Below, piece after piece: positions 20,301 to 32,300 of a stretch of DNA of 64,000 nucleotides (position 1 is the stretch's first letter; the number at the start of each line of letters is the position of its first letter). Under the pieces are notes generated by a model. It was not told the DNA's origin and ran no database searches. It saw only the letters and a list, made by a program, of their open reading frames with translations. This DNA comes from Oreocharis arfaki (Eukaryota > Chordata > Aves > Passeriformes > Paramythiidae). The stretch is from positions 558,001 through 622,000 of the forward strand of contig VZRR01012436.1 of the NCBI GenBank assembly GCA_013398015.1. The letters run 5' to 3'. The translations under genes were made by a program, and so were the position numbers.

Positions 20301-23300
20301 CCAGGAATTGCCTTTTCCCAGGAGATATTGAGAAACAACGTGCCCAAGAGTCCATTCCTGCTGACGTAAATGGGAGCTCTGTGTCTGCTGGGATCAGACC
20401 TTTGCTTTGGACACAACATATTTTATGGAGCACCAGTGGATGTTTGGGATTCTGGGTGCACCAGGGAGTCATTAGTCCTCAAGAAACATTACGTACAAGA
20501 TCAGGGAGGATTTAACTCTAAAGGCTACAGAAGCTGCTGAGTTACTTTGTTATTAAGGTAATTTGGGGAAAATGAAGAAGTCTGGCATCAATTGTCAAAT
20601 GTTGTTTCACGAATTAATTTAAGCGGAACAAACATATTTAGAGATTCTCAGCCCATGGTTCTGCAGGCCCTGGCTGTGCTGCCTCCTCATCTCTCCCTGT
20701 CACAGGGTCCAGCTCTTGTGGAGGTGGAAGCTCTGCCACACCGTGCTAGGACTCACTGGGAGCACTCAATCAGCTGGACTTCCAGAGAAATACTGGGAAT
20801 ACACTCTAATTTTGAAGTCCCTGCCTTCTGCGTTGCCTGGATACCAATCACCAGACCTTTGGAGGGTTTATTTTTGTAAGCAGGGACTGGAGATGTCACT
20901 CCCACAAGGTGGGTTCCTCTCTTCTGCCCTGAATTTCCCCTGGCATCCTGATGACAAGGCTTGGAACCAACAGCCGAGGTGAAAGTGCTGAGGAGAGGTG
21001 CTGCACACGGGTAGAAGGTGCTCTCCTGCTATTTAACCCCCGTTAGGGATGCAGTGCCTGTGCTGGCTGCTGTCCCTAAGCTGGCCAGCCCTGGCTGCTG
21101 CAGTGACACAGCGAGGACCCATTGCTGCTTTTCAGAGTGACAAAGGAGTGGGTTGTTGTACAACAACTAGCGGAACCACTCTGAGTCCTGCATCCCTGGG
21201 ATCAGTGCTTCTCTCTGCTGGGATTTTCCTGGCTCTTCTGCAAAGTATAGGGGTTTTTTTTTCCCCCTAAAAATGGTAGTGACTGAGGTCACATCATTCC
21301 ATCAGTGCAGCAGCATTCATTTAAAAAAACAAACCTCTAAAAACCAAAGGACTCATCTGAAAGGAAGAGCTCAGGAATGGTATCACTGAGCACCATGCAC
21401 AGGAAAGAAACTGCTCTGAAAACCCTTGTGCCTCGTGCCCTTTTGTCACTGTGACATCCAGCCCCTCTCTGCTGCTGTCAGACACTGGGCTTTACACCTG
21501 GCAATCCCAAACCTCTGTGCCAGACCCCCTGGAGCTCCACAGCAGCTCAGCCACCACACCCCTGGTGTCGGGCTGCACAGGGGACACCCCTCTGCTGGTG
21601 CCCTGCTCTGGGCACAGCCCCCAGCTCTGGTCTCCTCAGACAACTGGCGAAGCAGGAGGTGGCCCAGGTTCACCACAGCCTGCCCTCAGCCTCGAGGCTC
21701 CTGTGCCCCTTCCCTGCAAGGCTCTGTCTGCTCCAGGAGCACCAGAGACCACTTCCAACTGCAGGACAAGCTGTCACCAGTTCGACCACACTGGTGGGAA
21801 AAGACATGGTTTTAAAGCGGATGAGAGGAGATAAAAACCAAGCACTTGCCTGCCAAGTCTTTTTGCTGACAGAATCCAATTGTTTGTGACTGGGAGTTTC
21901 TTTTTCTCCAGTTTTCCAAGGAATGCAGTGAGTCAGGGCCTGGCAGAGCAAGGAGAGCTCGCTCTGATCATTGGGCATGCTCCCAGCTCCTCCTGGGAGG
22001 AGACACCCCTGGGACTGCCTGAGCCCAGGAACTGGCCTTCAGAGGGGCCCTGGGAACCTTCAGCCAGCCAAAGGCAGCTGCTTCTGAGAGACCTCAGCTC
22101 CTAAGTGCCTGCAGGTGAGCTCTCAAACATCCCTGGAAAGGCAGGTGTGTCCCTGTGTCCCGGCACCCTGCCCTTGCCAGTGCCAACCCTGCCGGTCTGA
22201 GGCAGCTGAGCAGCCACAAACAATTCCAGCTGTGGCTTCTGAGCCTGATTTTTCAGTTTTTAAGGAGATAAATGTGTAAAGGAAATGGTTCAGATCCTAA
22301 AAATTAAACAAAATATGTAGCAGCAGAAAATGCATTTCCCAGTTTGCTCACTGTGATTATTTTTCTGACCTCACTGGTCTGCCTCTGTGTGACTGTGCAT
22401 GGATGGGAGTTCCTGCTGCATGTGTTTAAAGCACCTTTAAACACAGTAATTTAGTTTAAGCTAATGAAGTTAATAGCTCCAGGTAGAGAGAACAAATAGC
22501 TCTATTATAATAAGATTTTCCTTTTGAAAAAGAATCATTGAAGTAGCTGAAACCAGTGGATTGAGTATTTTGTGTATCATGAATTATATATAATAATACA
22601 TATTATTATATATTGTACGTAATGATACATAATAATGTATTCATATCCATACATAATCCATTCAATATTTTTACTTTAGCTTTATCAACAAGGAGTTGGT
22701 CATGGATTCTTGGTTTCCTTTGGTGATTCTGTGTGGTAAGGTGATGTTTTAGCAAATATTGCATCCCTGTATTTTGAAAACAGCAGCTACAAAGTGATTA
22801 TTGATCTCTAGGCCTGGCTATAAGCTGATAAATGCTTTTTATGTGGAATAACTTTCGATATTCCTTGTTAGTTGAGACAAAGGTCTGGCTCTGGAGCACC
22901 TCAGCCATGGCAGGGCAGTGGGAGCCTGGCAACAACACCACTGTCCCAGTGACTCAGCCAACACCAGCCCAAGGGCATTACAGGAACAGGCTGTGTGGTA
23001 TTTCCCTCCTCGGCTCACTGAGGGACATTCCCAGGCGTAACAGCCTTGGATTCAGATCAAGGACCTCAGCCTGAAAGCTGCCTATTCCCCAGGAGACAGA
23101 TTTCTTGCTCCATCTTCTGGAGCACAAGCTCAGTGTGCTAAACCCCAGCCCAACCAATCTGCCAGGAGCTCTGGGAACCACTGTGCCAAGAGCACCCGTG
23201 GTCCAGGCGTAACTGGAATACTTTGAATGTAAACCTGAAGGAAAAGTGAAATGTAAAACCGCTGGCCCTGTGCTCATGACTCATCTGAGATCCCGTTTTA

Positions 23301-26300
23301 GAGCTGCCCTGGAGTCAGTGCCCACAACTGCTGGTGCCAGCATGAGGGGACATTGACCTCAAGGAGGGCTCTTCTCCAGCTCTGCTCTAAACCCCTCTCA
23401 GCAAAGGGCAGCTTCTTTCCTAGGGGCTTTCTTTAAGCTCAGGATGGCCAGGAGCCAAGAGCAGGGAAACACCAGTCTGCCACCAGCAGCTGCCCCCAGA
23501 GCCCTTGTCAGTGAGTCCTAAAGGAATGTGCTCTGGCCAGCTCCCCCTGCCCCTCCTGCCCTGAGCTGAGCCCTTCCCTTTCGCCTTGTGCTGCAGAGCC
23601 CATGGCCCTGCATCCATAATTCACGGCCCAGGAGTGCTGGGAGCCAGGCAGGCAGCTCGTGTGGGTGGTGGCTCTGTCCCTCCCTGCCTGCACCGCCTCT
23701 CCCGGGCTCCTATCTCACCTCTTCTAGGACACCCTCCTCACACCTGGGCAGGGTTCTGCAGCTCTGGATACCATACCTTTGAAGCTTTTTTCCATTATGT
23801 ATGTGTTCTGACGTCTATCCATCCCACAAGCACCTGCATAAAAATGATATATAATGGAAAACAAATAAATATTTATGTAAATTGGATTGCTTTGACTACT
23901 GAGCAGCATATATTCTTCCCTCTAAATTGTACATCATGGCCCTCATTTAGGGAGGCTCTTAAGCACATCCTCAGCTGTAAGCACACACTCAGCTCCAGCG
24001 GGGAGTCTGTGCACGCCTGGAATTATTCAAGTGCTTAAGAGCCTCCCTGGAAGGGAGAGCTCTCTGCAGCAGGGTTACCAAGAACAGGCATCCATCAGGA
24101 GATCAGGATAAAAACCATCTGCTGAGACATTCATTACTGGAATGGTGTGAAAGAAGCCTAAAACATGGCCTTTCAAATCTGAGTCTGCAGGTTGCGTTGC
24201 AGCACTCTGTGACTAATTTTAGGCTTTGTTTTGTTTGTGGACTGTGTTATTAACTCATAGCCTTAGACTCTAAGATGTGTACAATCTTCTTAGATTACCT
24301 ACTATAACTTTGCTCATGAATTTGCACAGTTCAGTAACTGATGTGAAACAGTCCCTAAGTGACCACTGTGCTCTGACAGCTCAGCACCAGGAGCAGAGCT
24401 GACAGCAAACAATTCTGCCTTGTTCAGCTCCAGAGGAACTTGCTGTTCCTCACAGAAGCTGAGACAGAAGGGGATGGGGACCTTTTCCATTTTAACTCCC
24501 ACAAATTACCCTAGATACCAGTCAAAAGGAAAATCTAATGTAAGCCTTTAAATCTTTTTAGCTATAGAGTCTGGTATTTCCTATTGACTGAGACAATCAA
24601 TACAAATTTGGTTACTGAGAAATGTCTTTGTGGCTTATGGGATTCCCAGTCAAGTAACTCAGTTACACTGGGAAAAGAGCCCCACAAACAGTGTGTCCCA
24701 GAGGTCTCCCAGCTATTTGTCCTTGTGTGTCCTCTGGTCTCTGCAGAAAAGTTGTCATGGCCATGGCCAATGCTGTACCAGCCCCTTTTTCATGACAGCT
24801 TGGGGGTTTTTTGCTAAATAAGGGAAATGATGAAATTAGACAATAAACGTGTTCCTGGCACATCAAAGACAAGCCAAGCCTTTGCTCTGGTTCTCAGTGC
24901 CCATCCCTGGGCCCACGAAAGAGGCTGGTTGTACATGACTGGCTCTCTGTGATGGGGCTCTTCTGGCCACGAGGAGCACCTTCTGCTTTGTTTTGCAGCC
25001 CTGGTGCTGAGCCTATTCCCAGACTCATCCTGGTGCAGAGGGCAAGGGAGACTTGCCTTGGAGGTTTGGGCAGCTCTGTCCCAGAGCAGGATTAGCTCTG
25101 TGCTCTTTCCCTCTGTGTTCCACTCAGGCAGAGTCGGAGCGAGGGGGATGGAGCCAGTTCATCCCTTGGCCCACAGCCCAGGGCTGGGGCTCCCTGTCCC
25201 AGCAGTGGAGCTCCCCAAGGCCATCTCTGGGGATTACAAGTCCAGCCCCTGCCAGGGCTGAGCGAATCTCCAAGGGCAGCAGTGTCCAAGCAGTATTTGG
25301 GGCTCACCCCACGGAGCAAGGCTGGGAGGAGCAGCTGGAGAGCTCCCAGCTGGGGTCCCGGGGGAAGGGGCTGTACCCATGGAGACGCAATGGCAGGGAA
25401 CACAGGGGACCCAGGCTGACCCTTGGGGAGGTGCATTGCCCTTGGGAGGGCCACACAACCCCTCAAAGCCCTTCCCAAGCTATTCCCTGTAATTCTGCCT
25501 TTAGTTTTCTCCTCTATCTGTTACAATACTGTGGGTTTATGACCCATTTTTTTGTATTCACTGAGTTCCTTGGGCAGTGAAATGAATAATGGATACATTA
25601 TTTTTTAAACTGCAGAAGTAGTTAATGTGAAAAAGTCCTAAACAGGCCAGGCATCTGGGACTTCAGGAGAGTCCAGGTTTAAGTTTGAAGCTAAATTATC
25701 TCCTGGGGTGAAATCAGAATCTCAGCTGGAAATAGTTTTCCACACCTTTTGGCTTTGAGAAAAAAGTGAAGTCAGCTGTGAATCAAACTTTGAGTCACTC
25801 CCAATGTGCTGCAAATCCCACTTTAGTCTCTGCATCCAGGACTGCTGTTAAAAAAATGTTCCAGATGAACCCACCCCTGCCCGCAGCCGCTCCAGCTAAT
25901 GAGACAAGAAGCTTTCCTGAATTCAGGTTTAGGAGCTTTGACCTGCTTGGGATGGGAGCTGGAAGCTGGGCTCTGCCACTGTTCAGTGCAGACTGGGCTA
26001 GAGCAAGAGGGATGACTCACAGGGCAAACAATTCCGGTTCTGCAACATGAGACAGAGAAAATGCAAGGACAAGCCATTCCCTGAAACAAAGACTAGGCTG
26101 TCTTGGGCAGGCAGTGACACACAGGAGGGTGACAAAGCTGGCTTTTCTTGGCACCTCAGGGTCCCCAAACTCTGATGTCTCAAGCCCACGTCCATGGGAA
26201 TTACTTGTGGTCCTCCCCAGGCTCCATTGAACAGACACAGTCAGCTCTCTGACAAACCCTGCTCTTTGAAGCTCACAAGCAAATGTGCAGCAGTAAAAAT

Positions 26301-29300
26301 ACAGGCTTTGTCCTTGCATCTCCCACTTGGAAAGAACGCAAACTTGGCAAAGAAAGTCCTGCAAAACAGGTAAAACACCCGCAGTCTGGTGAGATCCACT
26401 GCAATTAAGAAAATCCTTATCACTGCAGGTTTTAGGAGATGAGTGTTCGAGTTAATTTTGACATGGATATTCTTACAATTTCCTTTCCCCAGCTACAATT
26501 CGTATTTAGGCCACTTGCAGTTTCTAACAGGGTACAGACATTTCTGGGAGCCTGGTGCTCCTCATCTGCTGGGTCCCATCCTTTGGGGTCGCTGTCACAG
26601 CCAGAGGAGTCACTGGCTGAGGAACCAGTGGAGACTTTCCATCCATTCCAAACTTCTCTTCAATTTCTCTTCCATTTCCCTTCTCTTCCCCACCTTTGGC
26701 TCACTCACACATCTGCTCTCCATGACTCTTCACAGGGTCACAGCAGAGGAGTTGGGCAGTTGTCCACTGCTATTTTAACTTTTTAATTGAATCCAGCCTT
26801 GCCCGAGGCTTGGCTGCTCTTCCAACAAGAGTTGGAGCATCTGTGTCATAAAACTAAGGCTGATCATGGGATGACAAGGTGGAAGATGTTTTTAACTGTG
26901 GTACTTCCATGCATGATGCAGTTTGAAGGTCAATTTTCCCTGTGTGACCTTATTAATCTTAACTTTTGTTTTATGTTTATAATTCAAAGTTGAAAATATT
27001 CACTTTCTTCTGAAATTTGCACAAGAGGAACCTGCAGCTTTTATTGCACAACAGCAATAGCAAGAAATGAAAACTTTATTTTCATGTAAAAATGGCCTTG
27101 ATATGAGCAAAGCATTCAACATTATGAAAGTTAGCATGAGCAGGCATTAATTCTGGTACTGAAAAGAAAGAAAGAAAAAAATCTAATTTCATCAATTAGT
27201 TTGAAAAAAGAAAGAAAAAGTTATCTTGGATGCAAAATGCTGTGGGGAAAAATTGAGTGTTTTGCTGGAGGCCACTTAGCTAAAGTATTTATCACTTCTA
27301 GATCATTCTTGCTGCAGAGGCATTTAGCATCGTTTCTGCTGGTAAAATAAAATGCATGAATGCAGGACAGATGTGGCACATGGGGAGCTCAGGCCAGCAC
27401 AAGTTAAACACAAATAAAGCAAATAGTGTGCAAAAAAAGCAGCAAAATGGTAAAAGGAAAATTAATTTGATTTGAGAAGCTAAAGGAAACCCTCAAACAC
27501 AGCCCCCTCCATGTCACATACAGGTAAGCACAACAGTGGTTCTGCAGCTTGTTACACAGAAAACATTGATGGTTTTAAGGATGAAAAGATTTTGCACTGA
27601 AGCTTGACAGGTTTGTGATTTTCCTGATGCAGGGAAGAGTTATCTTTGGAGCAAGGCATGGTGTGGGACTGGGGCAGTGGCAGGATGTGATGCCTGGTGC
27701 TGCCCTATGTTCATTCCTTTGCCATGTGAGCTGTGAGATAGTTGACCTTAAAAATCCCATAATACCCCTTAATGCTGCACTTCTCCTCCTCCTGCATATT
27801 TTCAGTGAGATATTACTAATCCCAGTAAAGGACAGGGCAAATGCTTTCAGCCACTGACAAGCCAAACTCCGAGTGCTCAGCTAGGAAAACAAATAACATC
27901 CAAAGCACTAAATCTGGGCAGGATTTGAGCTAAGAGCTGCTAAAAACCCTGTTAAAACTCAAGCCAGGGAGAATGAACTCAGAACAGGCAATTAAACTTC
28001 ACTCTTGGCTTGGTTGCACTGGCTGGTGGTTCAGAATTGCCATGGAATGATTTACTGGGAGATAACAGAGCATTGCACACCCCAGCTCCCACAAAGGCTC
28101 CACACCTTCATCAAGATGCCAGTATTTAGTGCTAAGCTTTATTAAGCATGAAAGAAAAAAAAAAAGCTAAATTTGAATTTTTAATGTCCTGAGTTAGTCC
28201 TTAAAAAAACATTTATAGAGTAGATGATAGTGATTCAACAGAGCAGCCTTGGAAGGGAGACTAAAATGAATATTGACTCAGCTTTCCCAGTCTGTGGTTT
28301 GTGGTAAAGGAAACAATTTTTAATTCTCCATCTTTCACTACTGGCAATTCTGATTGTGAAATAAAGACAACACCAATATTCCTCATTATTGTTAATGCCT
28401 TTATGAAAGGCTGGTTTGGAATTGCTCTAAAGTCTACTAAAGTGATTAAAGTGTTTAAAAATTACTGACCTAGTTCATTCAGATAGCTGTAGGGTCTCCA
28501 GTCTGCAGTTTCTCTGTCAAGGATTTTGTTACTGAGCTGTTCAAAAAGTATGATAGTGGGTTAATGCTGGAAGAGACAGACAGTTCCCACCCCAGACTAC
28601 AGCCCAAGGATGTCAGGAATAAAAACAGGAGGTGACTCCTGCCTCGGCCTCACCATCTCAGCCCTTTGTCTGTGTGAGCTGGACAGTTGTTCACTAGCAT
28701 TAGGGAAAATCACAAAGGAAAGTCACTTCACCAAGCCATGAACACAAACATGCTGGAAAACACAGGATTTCCTTCAGAACCACGACTTGGATGCCTGTGG
28801 ACATGGAGTGACACTCTCCAAAATAACCCATGGAGATGGATGGATCAAACCCCCAACACCAGCATGCAGACAGGGGCTGCTTGGAGCTACAGGATCTGCT
28901 GAGACAGCTGTGGGTTCAGTGACAAGAGATGCAAGGGGGACGCGAGTGCTCTCAGTTCAAGGAAAATAACTTTGGCAATAACGGAGCACAAAGGCCTGTG
29001 CGGATCTGCCAGCGAAGAGGAGAGTCCAGGGCTGCCCTCCAGGTGCTGCTGCTGCTGGGCCAGCACCTCCCAGAGTGTGCAGTGAAAGGAGAGGGGCCTC
29101 TGCTTTGGGGGTGCATGGCCCCACTGGGCTGGGACACAGCAGAAGGGGCTCCACAGTAGAGTGGTCACCAGCTGAGCCCTGCAGGGAGGGTCTGGGAGTT
29201 GCTGTAGGTGCTAAAACTGCTGAGTTTTCCACCTCACATTATTCCCTTGAAAGCCACACCTGCTGGGATACAGCTTGTCCTTAGGAAGTGTCAATTCAAG

Positions 29301-32300
29301 AGCAAAACCCAACCTTGTTTCTGAAAAGTTATGAAGCCCTCCTGTGTCTGCTTCCAGACCGGGAAGCCGCCTGCTTCCCAGGAGTGAACACACTCCTGCT
29401 GTGTTTGGGAGCATTCGATTACACTATTTTACTGTATTTACAAGAAAATGCTTAACAAAAAGGAAGTTAAAATTGAAAGAGAGCATTCAAAATTAGCACA
29501 TTTCATTTTTCCTGATATCTCATTATTTTTTGCTTAGCTGTCATAATGGGTTTTTAGTCCTGGAACCAAAAACCCACTGATGTATTGAAGCCTATTGGGG
29601 TACTAAATCCCAGCTGGCACCCAGCACCTACAGGCACATTCCAAAGGCATTTTCACCTGTCCAACAGCCCTCAGTGCCACTGTCACCCCCATCTCAGGAT
29701 GCAGCATCCCCATGTTGTCTCTGTGGCAGGGGGATGAAGAGCAGATCCATTTGGAATGTGGTCATTGGGAGGAATTCGACCCTTGGCACCATCAGTTCTC
29801 CTCAGCAGAGCCCATGGTTTCGTTCTTCTCTTCAAAACTTGCAGCCAGAACGCAAGTGCTGATTTTTCAACCCAGCTGCACCACTTAGAGCACATTTATT
29901 AAAGTCTTGGGGTTTCTATTAAATGCTGTGGGTTTGCAGGATTTATAAATCAGCTCACAAACCTAAAATTTGGCATGAAGAGCTACGGGCTAGAATTGAT
30001 TTTTTTTAATGAAATGATTTGAGGACGTTTCTAAGTTTTTCCGAATGCAGCAATTAGGAAGAAATGTGATTATAGCTGTCTCTTTGTGCTACTATCATTT
30101 TTAAACACACTATAATTTGTTAACTTTTTTTTTTTTAGATAGAAAATACTTCAATTTTTACTGTGAAGCAAAATTGCTTTTCTGGAGGAAGAAATCCTTC
30201 ATAGTAAATTTATCCATTAAAATTCCAGGCTGGTAATTTTAGCAATTTGGTTAAAACTGCCTCATATCTGGCAACTTTTCCTTTAAGATCAACGAGATAC
30301 CAGCCTGAGTAAAGCAAAGTCATTATCTGGCTGTCTGAAATAGCTGGATAGATGACAGTGGCCACTTGATTGCTGCCAGCCATTTGTCACTGCTCAGGTT
30401 TTTAAGTCCATGGTGATTAGGCAAAGAAGTGCTGGCAGGAATTCCATCATACCTTTATCTTCCAGGAGAGCAATCAATAATTTGCCATTTATTTCCCTGA
30501 CTACTGACTTCAGATCTCCCTGGTCCAAGCTTGTGCTGCTCAGTTTTAGATGCCCATCCTGAACGTTCTGCAGCCATTCTGTATTTGCAGTCCTCCTTTT
30601 TCTTGGGCAAGTTTTAGTCAAAGGTACTTTAATGATGCTTTCTGTACCGAATTCCTTTTTATTAGCTGCCATCCAGTCAGACCATTTCCAGTGACCTCTG
30701 TTTTGCAGTTTCTAATTTTATGTGAAGTCTTCGGTAGAATTTAGAACTTCCTTTAATAGATGTGAAACTGCTGGCTTTAAAAATTCAGGACATCTAATAG
30801 CAATTGATTTTTATGATGTCTGCAGAAACCAACACCTGGACTTTTGCTGCGGTGCTGGAAGGGAATGAGGGTGGAATTATGAGCTTTGCAAAAGCTCAAG
30901 GTGAGAATTCTGCATTTTCTTGTGACCAGTGCAGCAGCCTCATCCTTTACACAGAGGATTCTTCACAAACTTTGCAGCACTTGGTAAAAGTGACATCTGT
31001 TTTTACTTCATGCCCAATTCAAAAACTCAAATAGAAAGCTGGCACTGAAGCCCTGAGAGTGGTTGTGTGAGTGATGCTGCCAAACACCCTCTGAGCAAAA
31101 TAGGTCCTGAAATCTGGTCTGTAGCTCCAGCAACGAGAGCTCTGAAGACACAGGTATGGAGGTTCGTAATCTCTGTTTATCTGCTTTGGAAATTTCTGGT
31201 GCAGTAATACTGTGGCAAAAGTTCACCTGAGTTCATGTCTCATACTCCTTGGTAACTTGCAGCATCATTACTAGTTGGTACTGCACATGTCATGAGAAAA
31301 AAGGCCAAACCTACTTGTAGAAGAAAGGTCAAGGTCTGGCTTTACTTAAATTCACTGTAAAATATCTTTACTCCAATGGTTCCAGCATTTCCCCCAAGCT
31401 GACTTGCCAAGCTCACTCCTGTGGGAAGGGCAATTACTTGTGGCAAAGTTCTGGGAGTTAAGAACCTACACTGAGCTGCTGGAGCCTCCTCCTGAACCTC
31501 AGAGCTGCAGATCCATTCTCGAGGACCTTGCACAGAGATGAAGCTCAGCCCTACAAGCTCCTGCTGGCACAGGCCTGGGGACAGGACTGGGGACAGGACT
31601 GGAAGGGCTTGGATCACCCAGTCCCTGTGTCCAGCTGCCTTTTACTGCAAACACCCAGGCACATAATGCCTCAGAGAGCTGATCAAGCTCCATTTTAACA
31701 GTAATCAGATTTCTTTGTCCCATTAGTCTTCCTGGGAAGCTATTCCAAAATCTCACTGATCTGATGGTAGAAATCTAATTTCCAGCTTCGATGCATTCAT
31801 GGCCAGTTCATCCTCATTTGTTCTTGTGCCAGCTCTGTCATCTCACTTAAATAGCTCTCCTCCCTCCTCGTGTTTACCTTGCTGTATTTATAGATGGCAA
31901 TCATGCTCCCCCTCAGCATTCATTTTGCCAGATAAAAGCAGCCAAGCCTTTTTTCAGTCTCTTCTTATAGGCTGCCCTTTATCCTCCCACTTGTTTTCCT
32001 CCTGCCCGTGTTCCAGTCTGTGCTCTGCTGGCACAACCACCCAGCCCCAAACACACTGGGGAGGGTTTAATGCCTCCACTGGTACTTGTCTCTCAGCAGC
32101 TTCAATGATTCACCTTCAGGATCCTGAGCAGTGGCCAAATGCCTGTGTGGCAGAGGGGGAACGAGGAGGTGAAATCCTTCCCCCTGCTGAAGCTTGGCCC
32201 TGCTCCCGTGCTGTGCAGACAGACCCATGTCACAAACTGTCCCCAGTGCAGTGCTGGGCCCTTCAGCTCCTGCTAAATCCTCACCCAGGCCCTTCCCTCC

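Noticed and set aside
25004..25580. Several GC-rich open frames on both strands at 25.0-25.6 kb
   Set aside because: Opposite-strand frames are equally open, no splice sites or motifs fit, and none matches the expected MEGF11 tail sequence.
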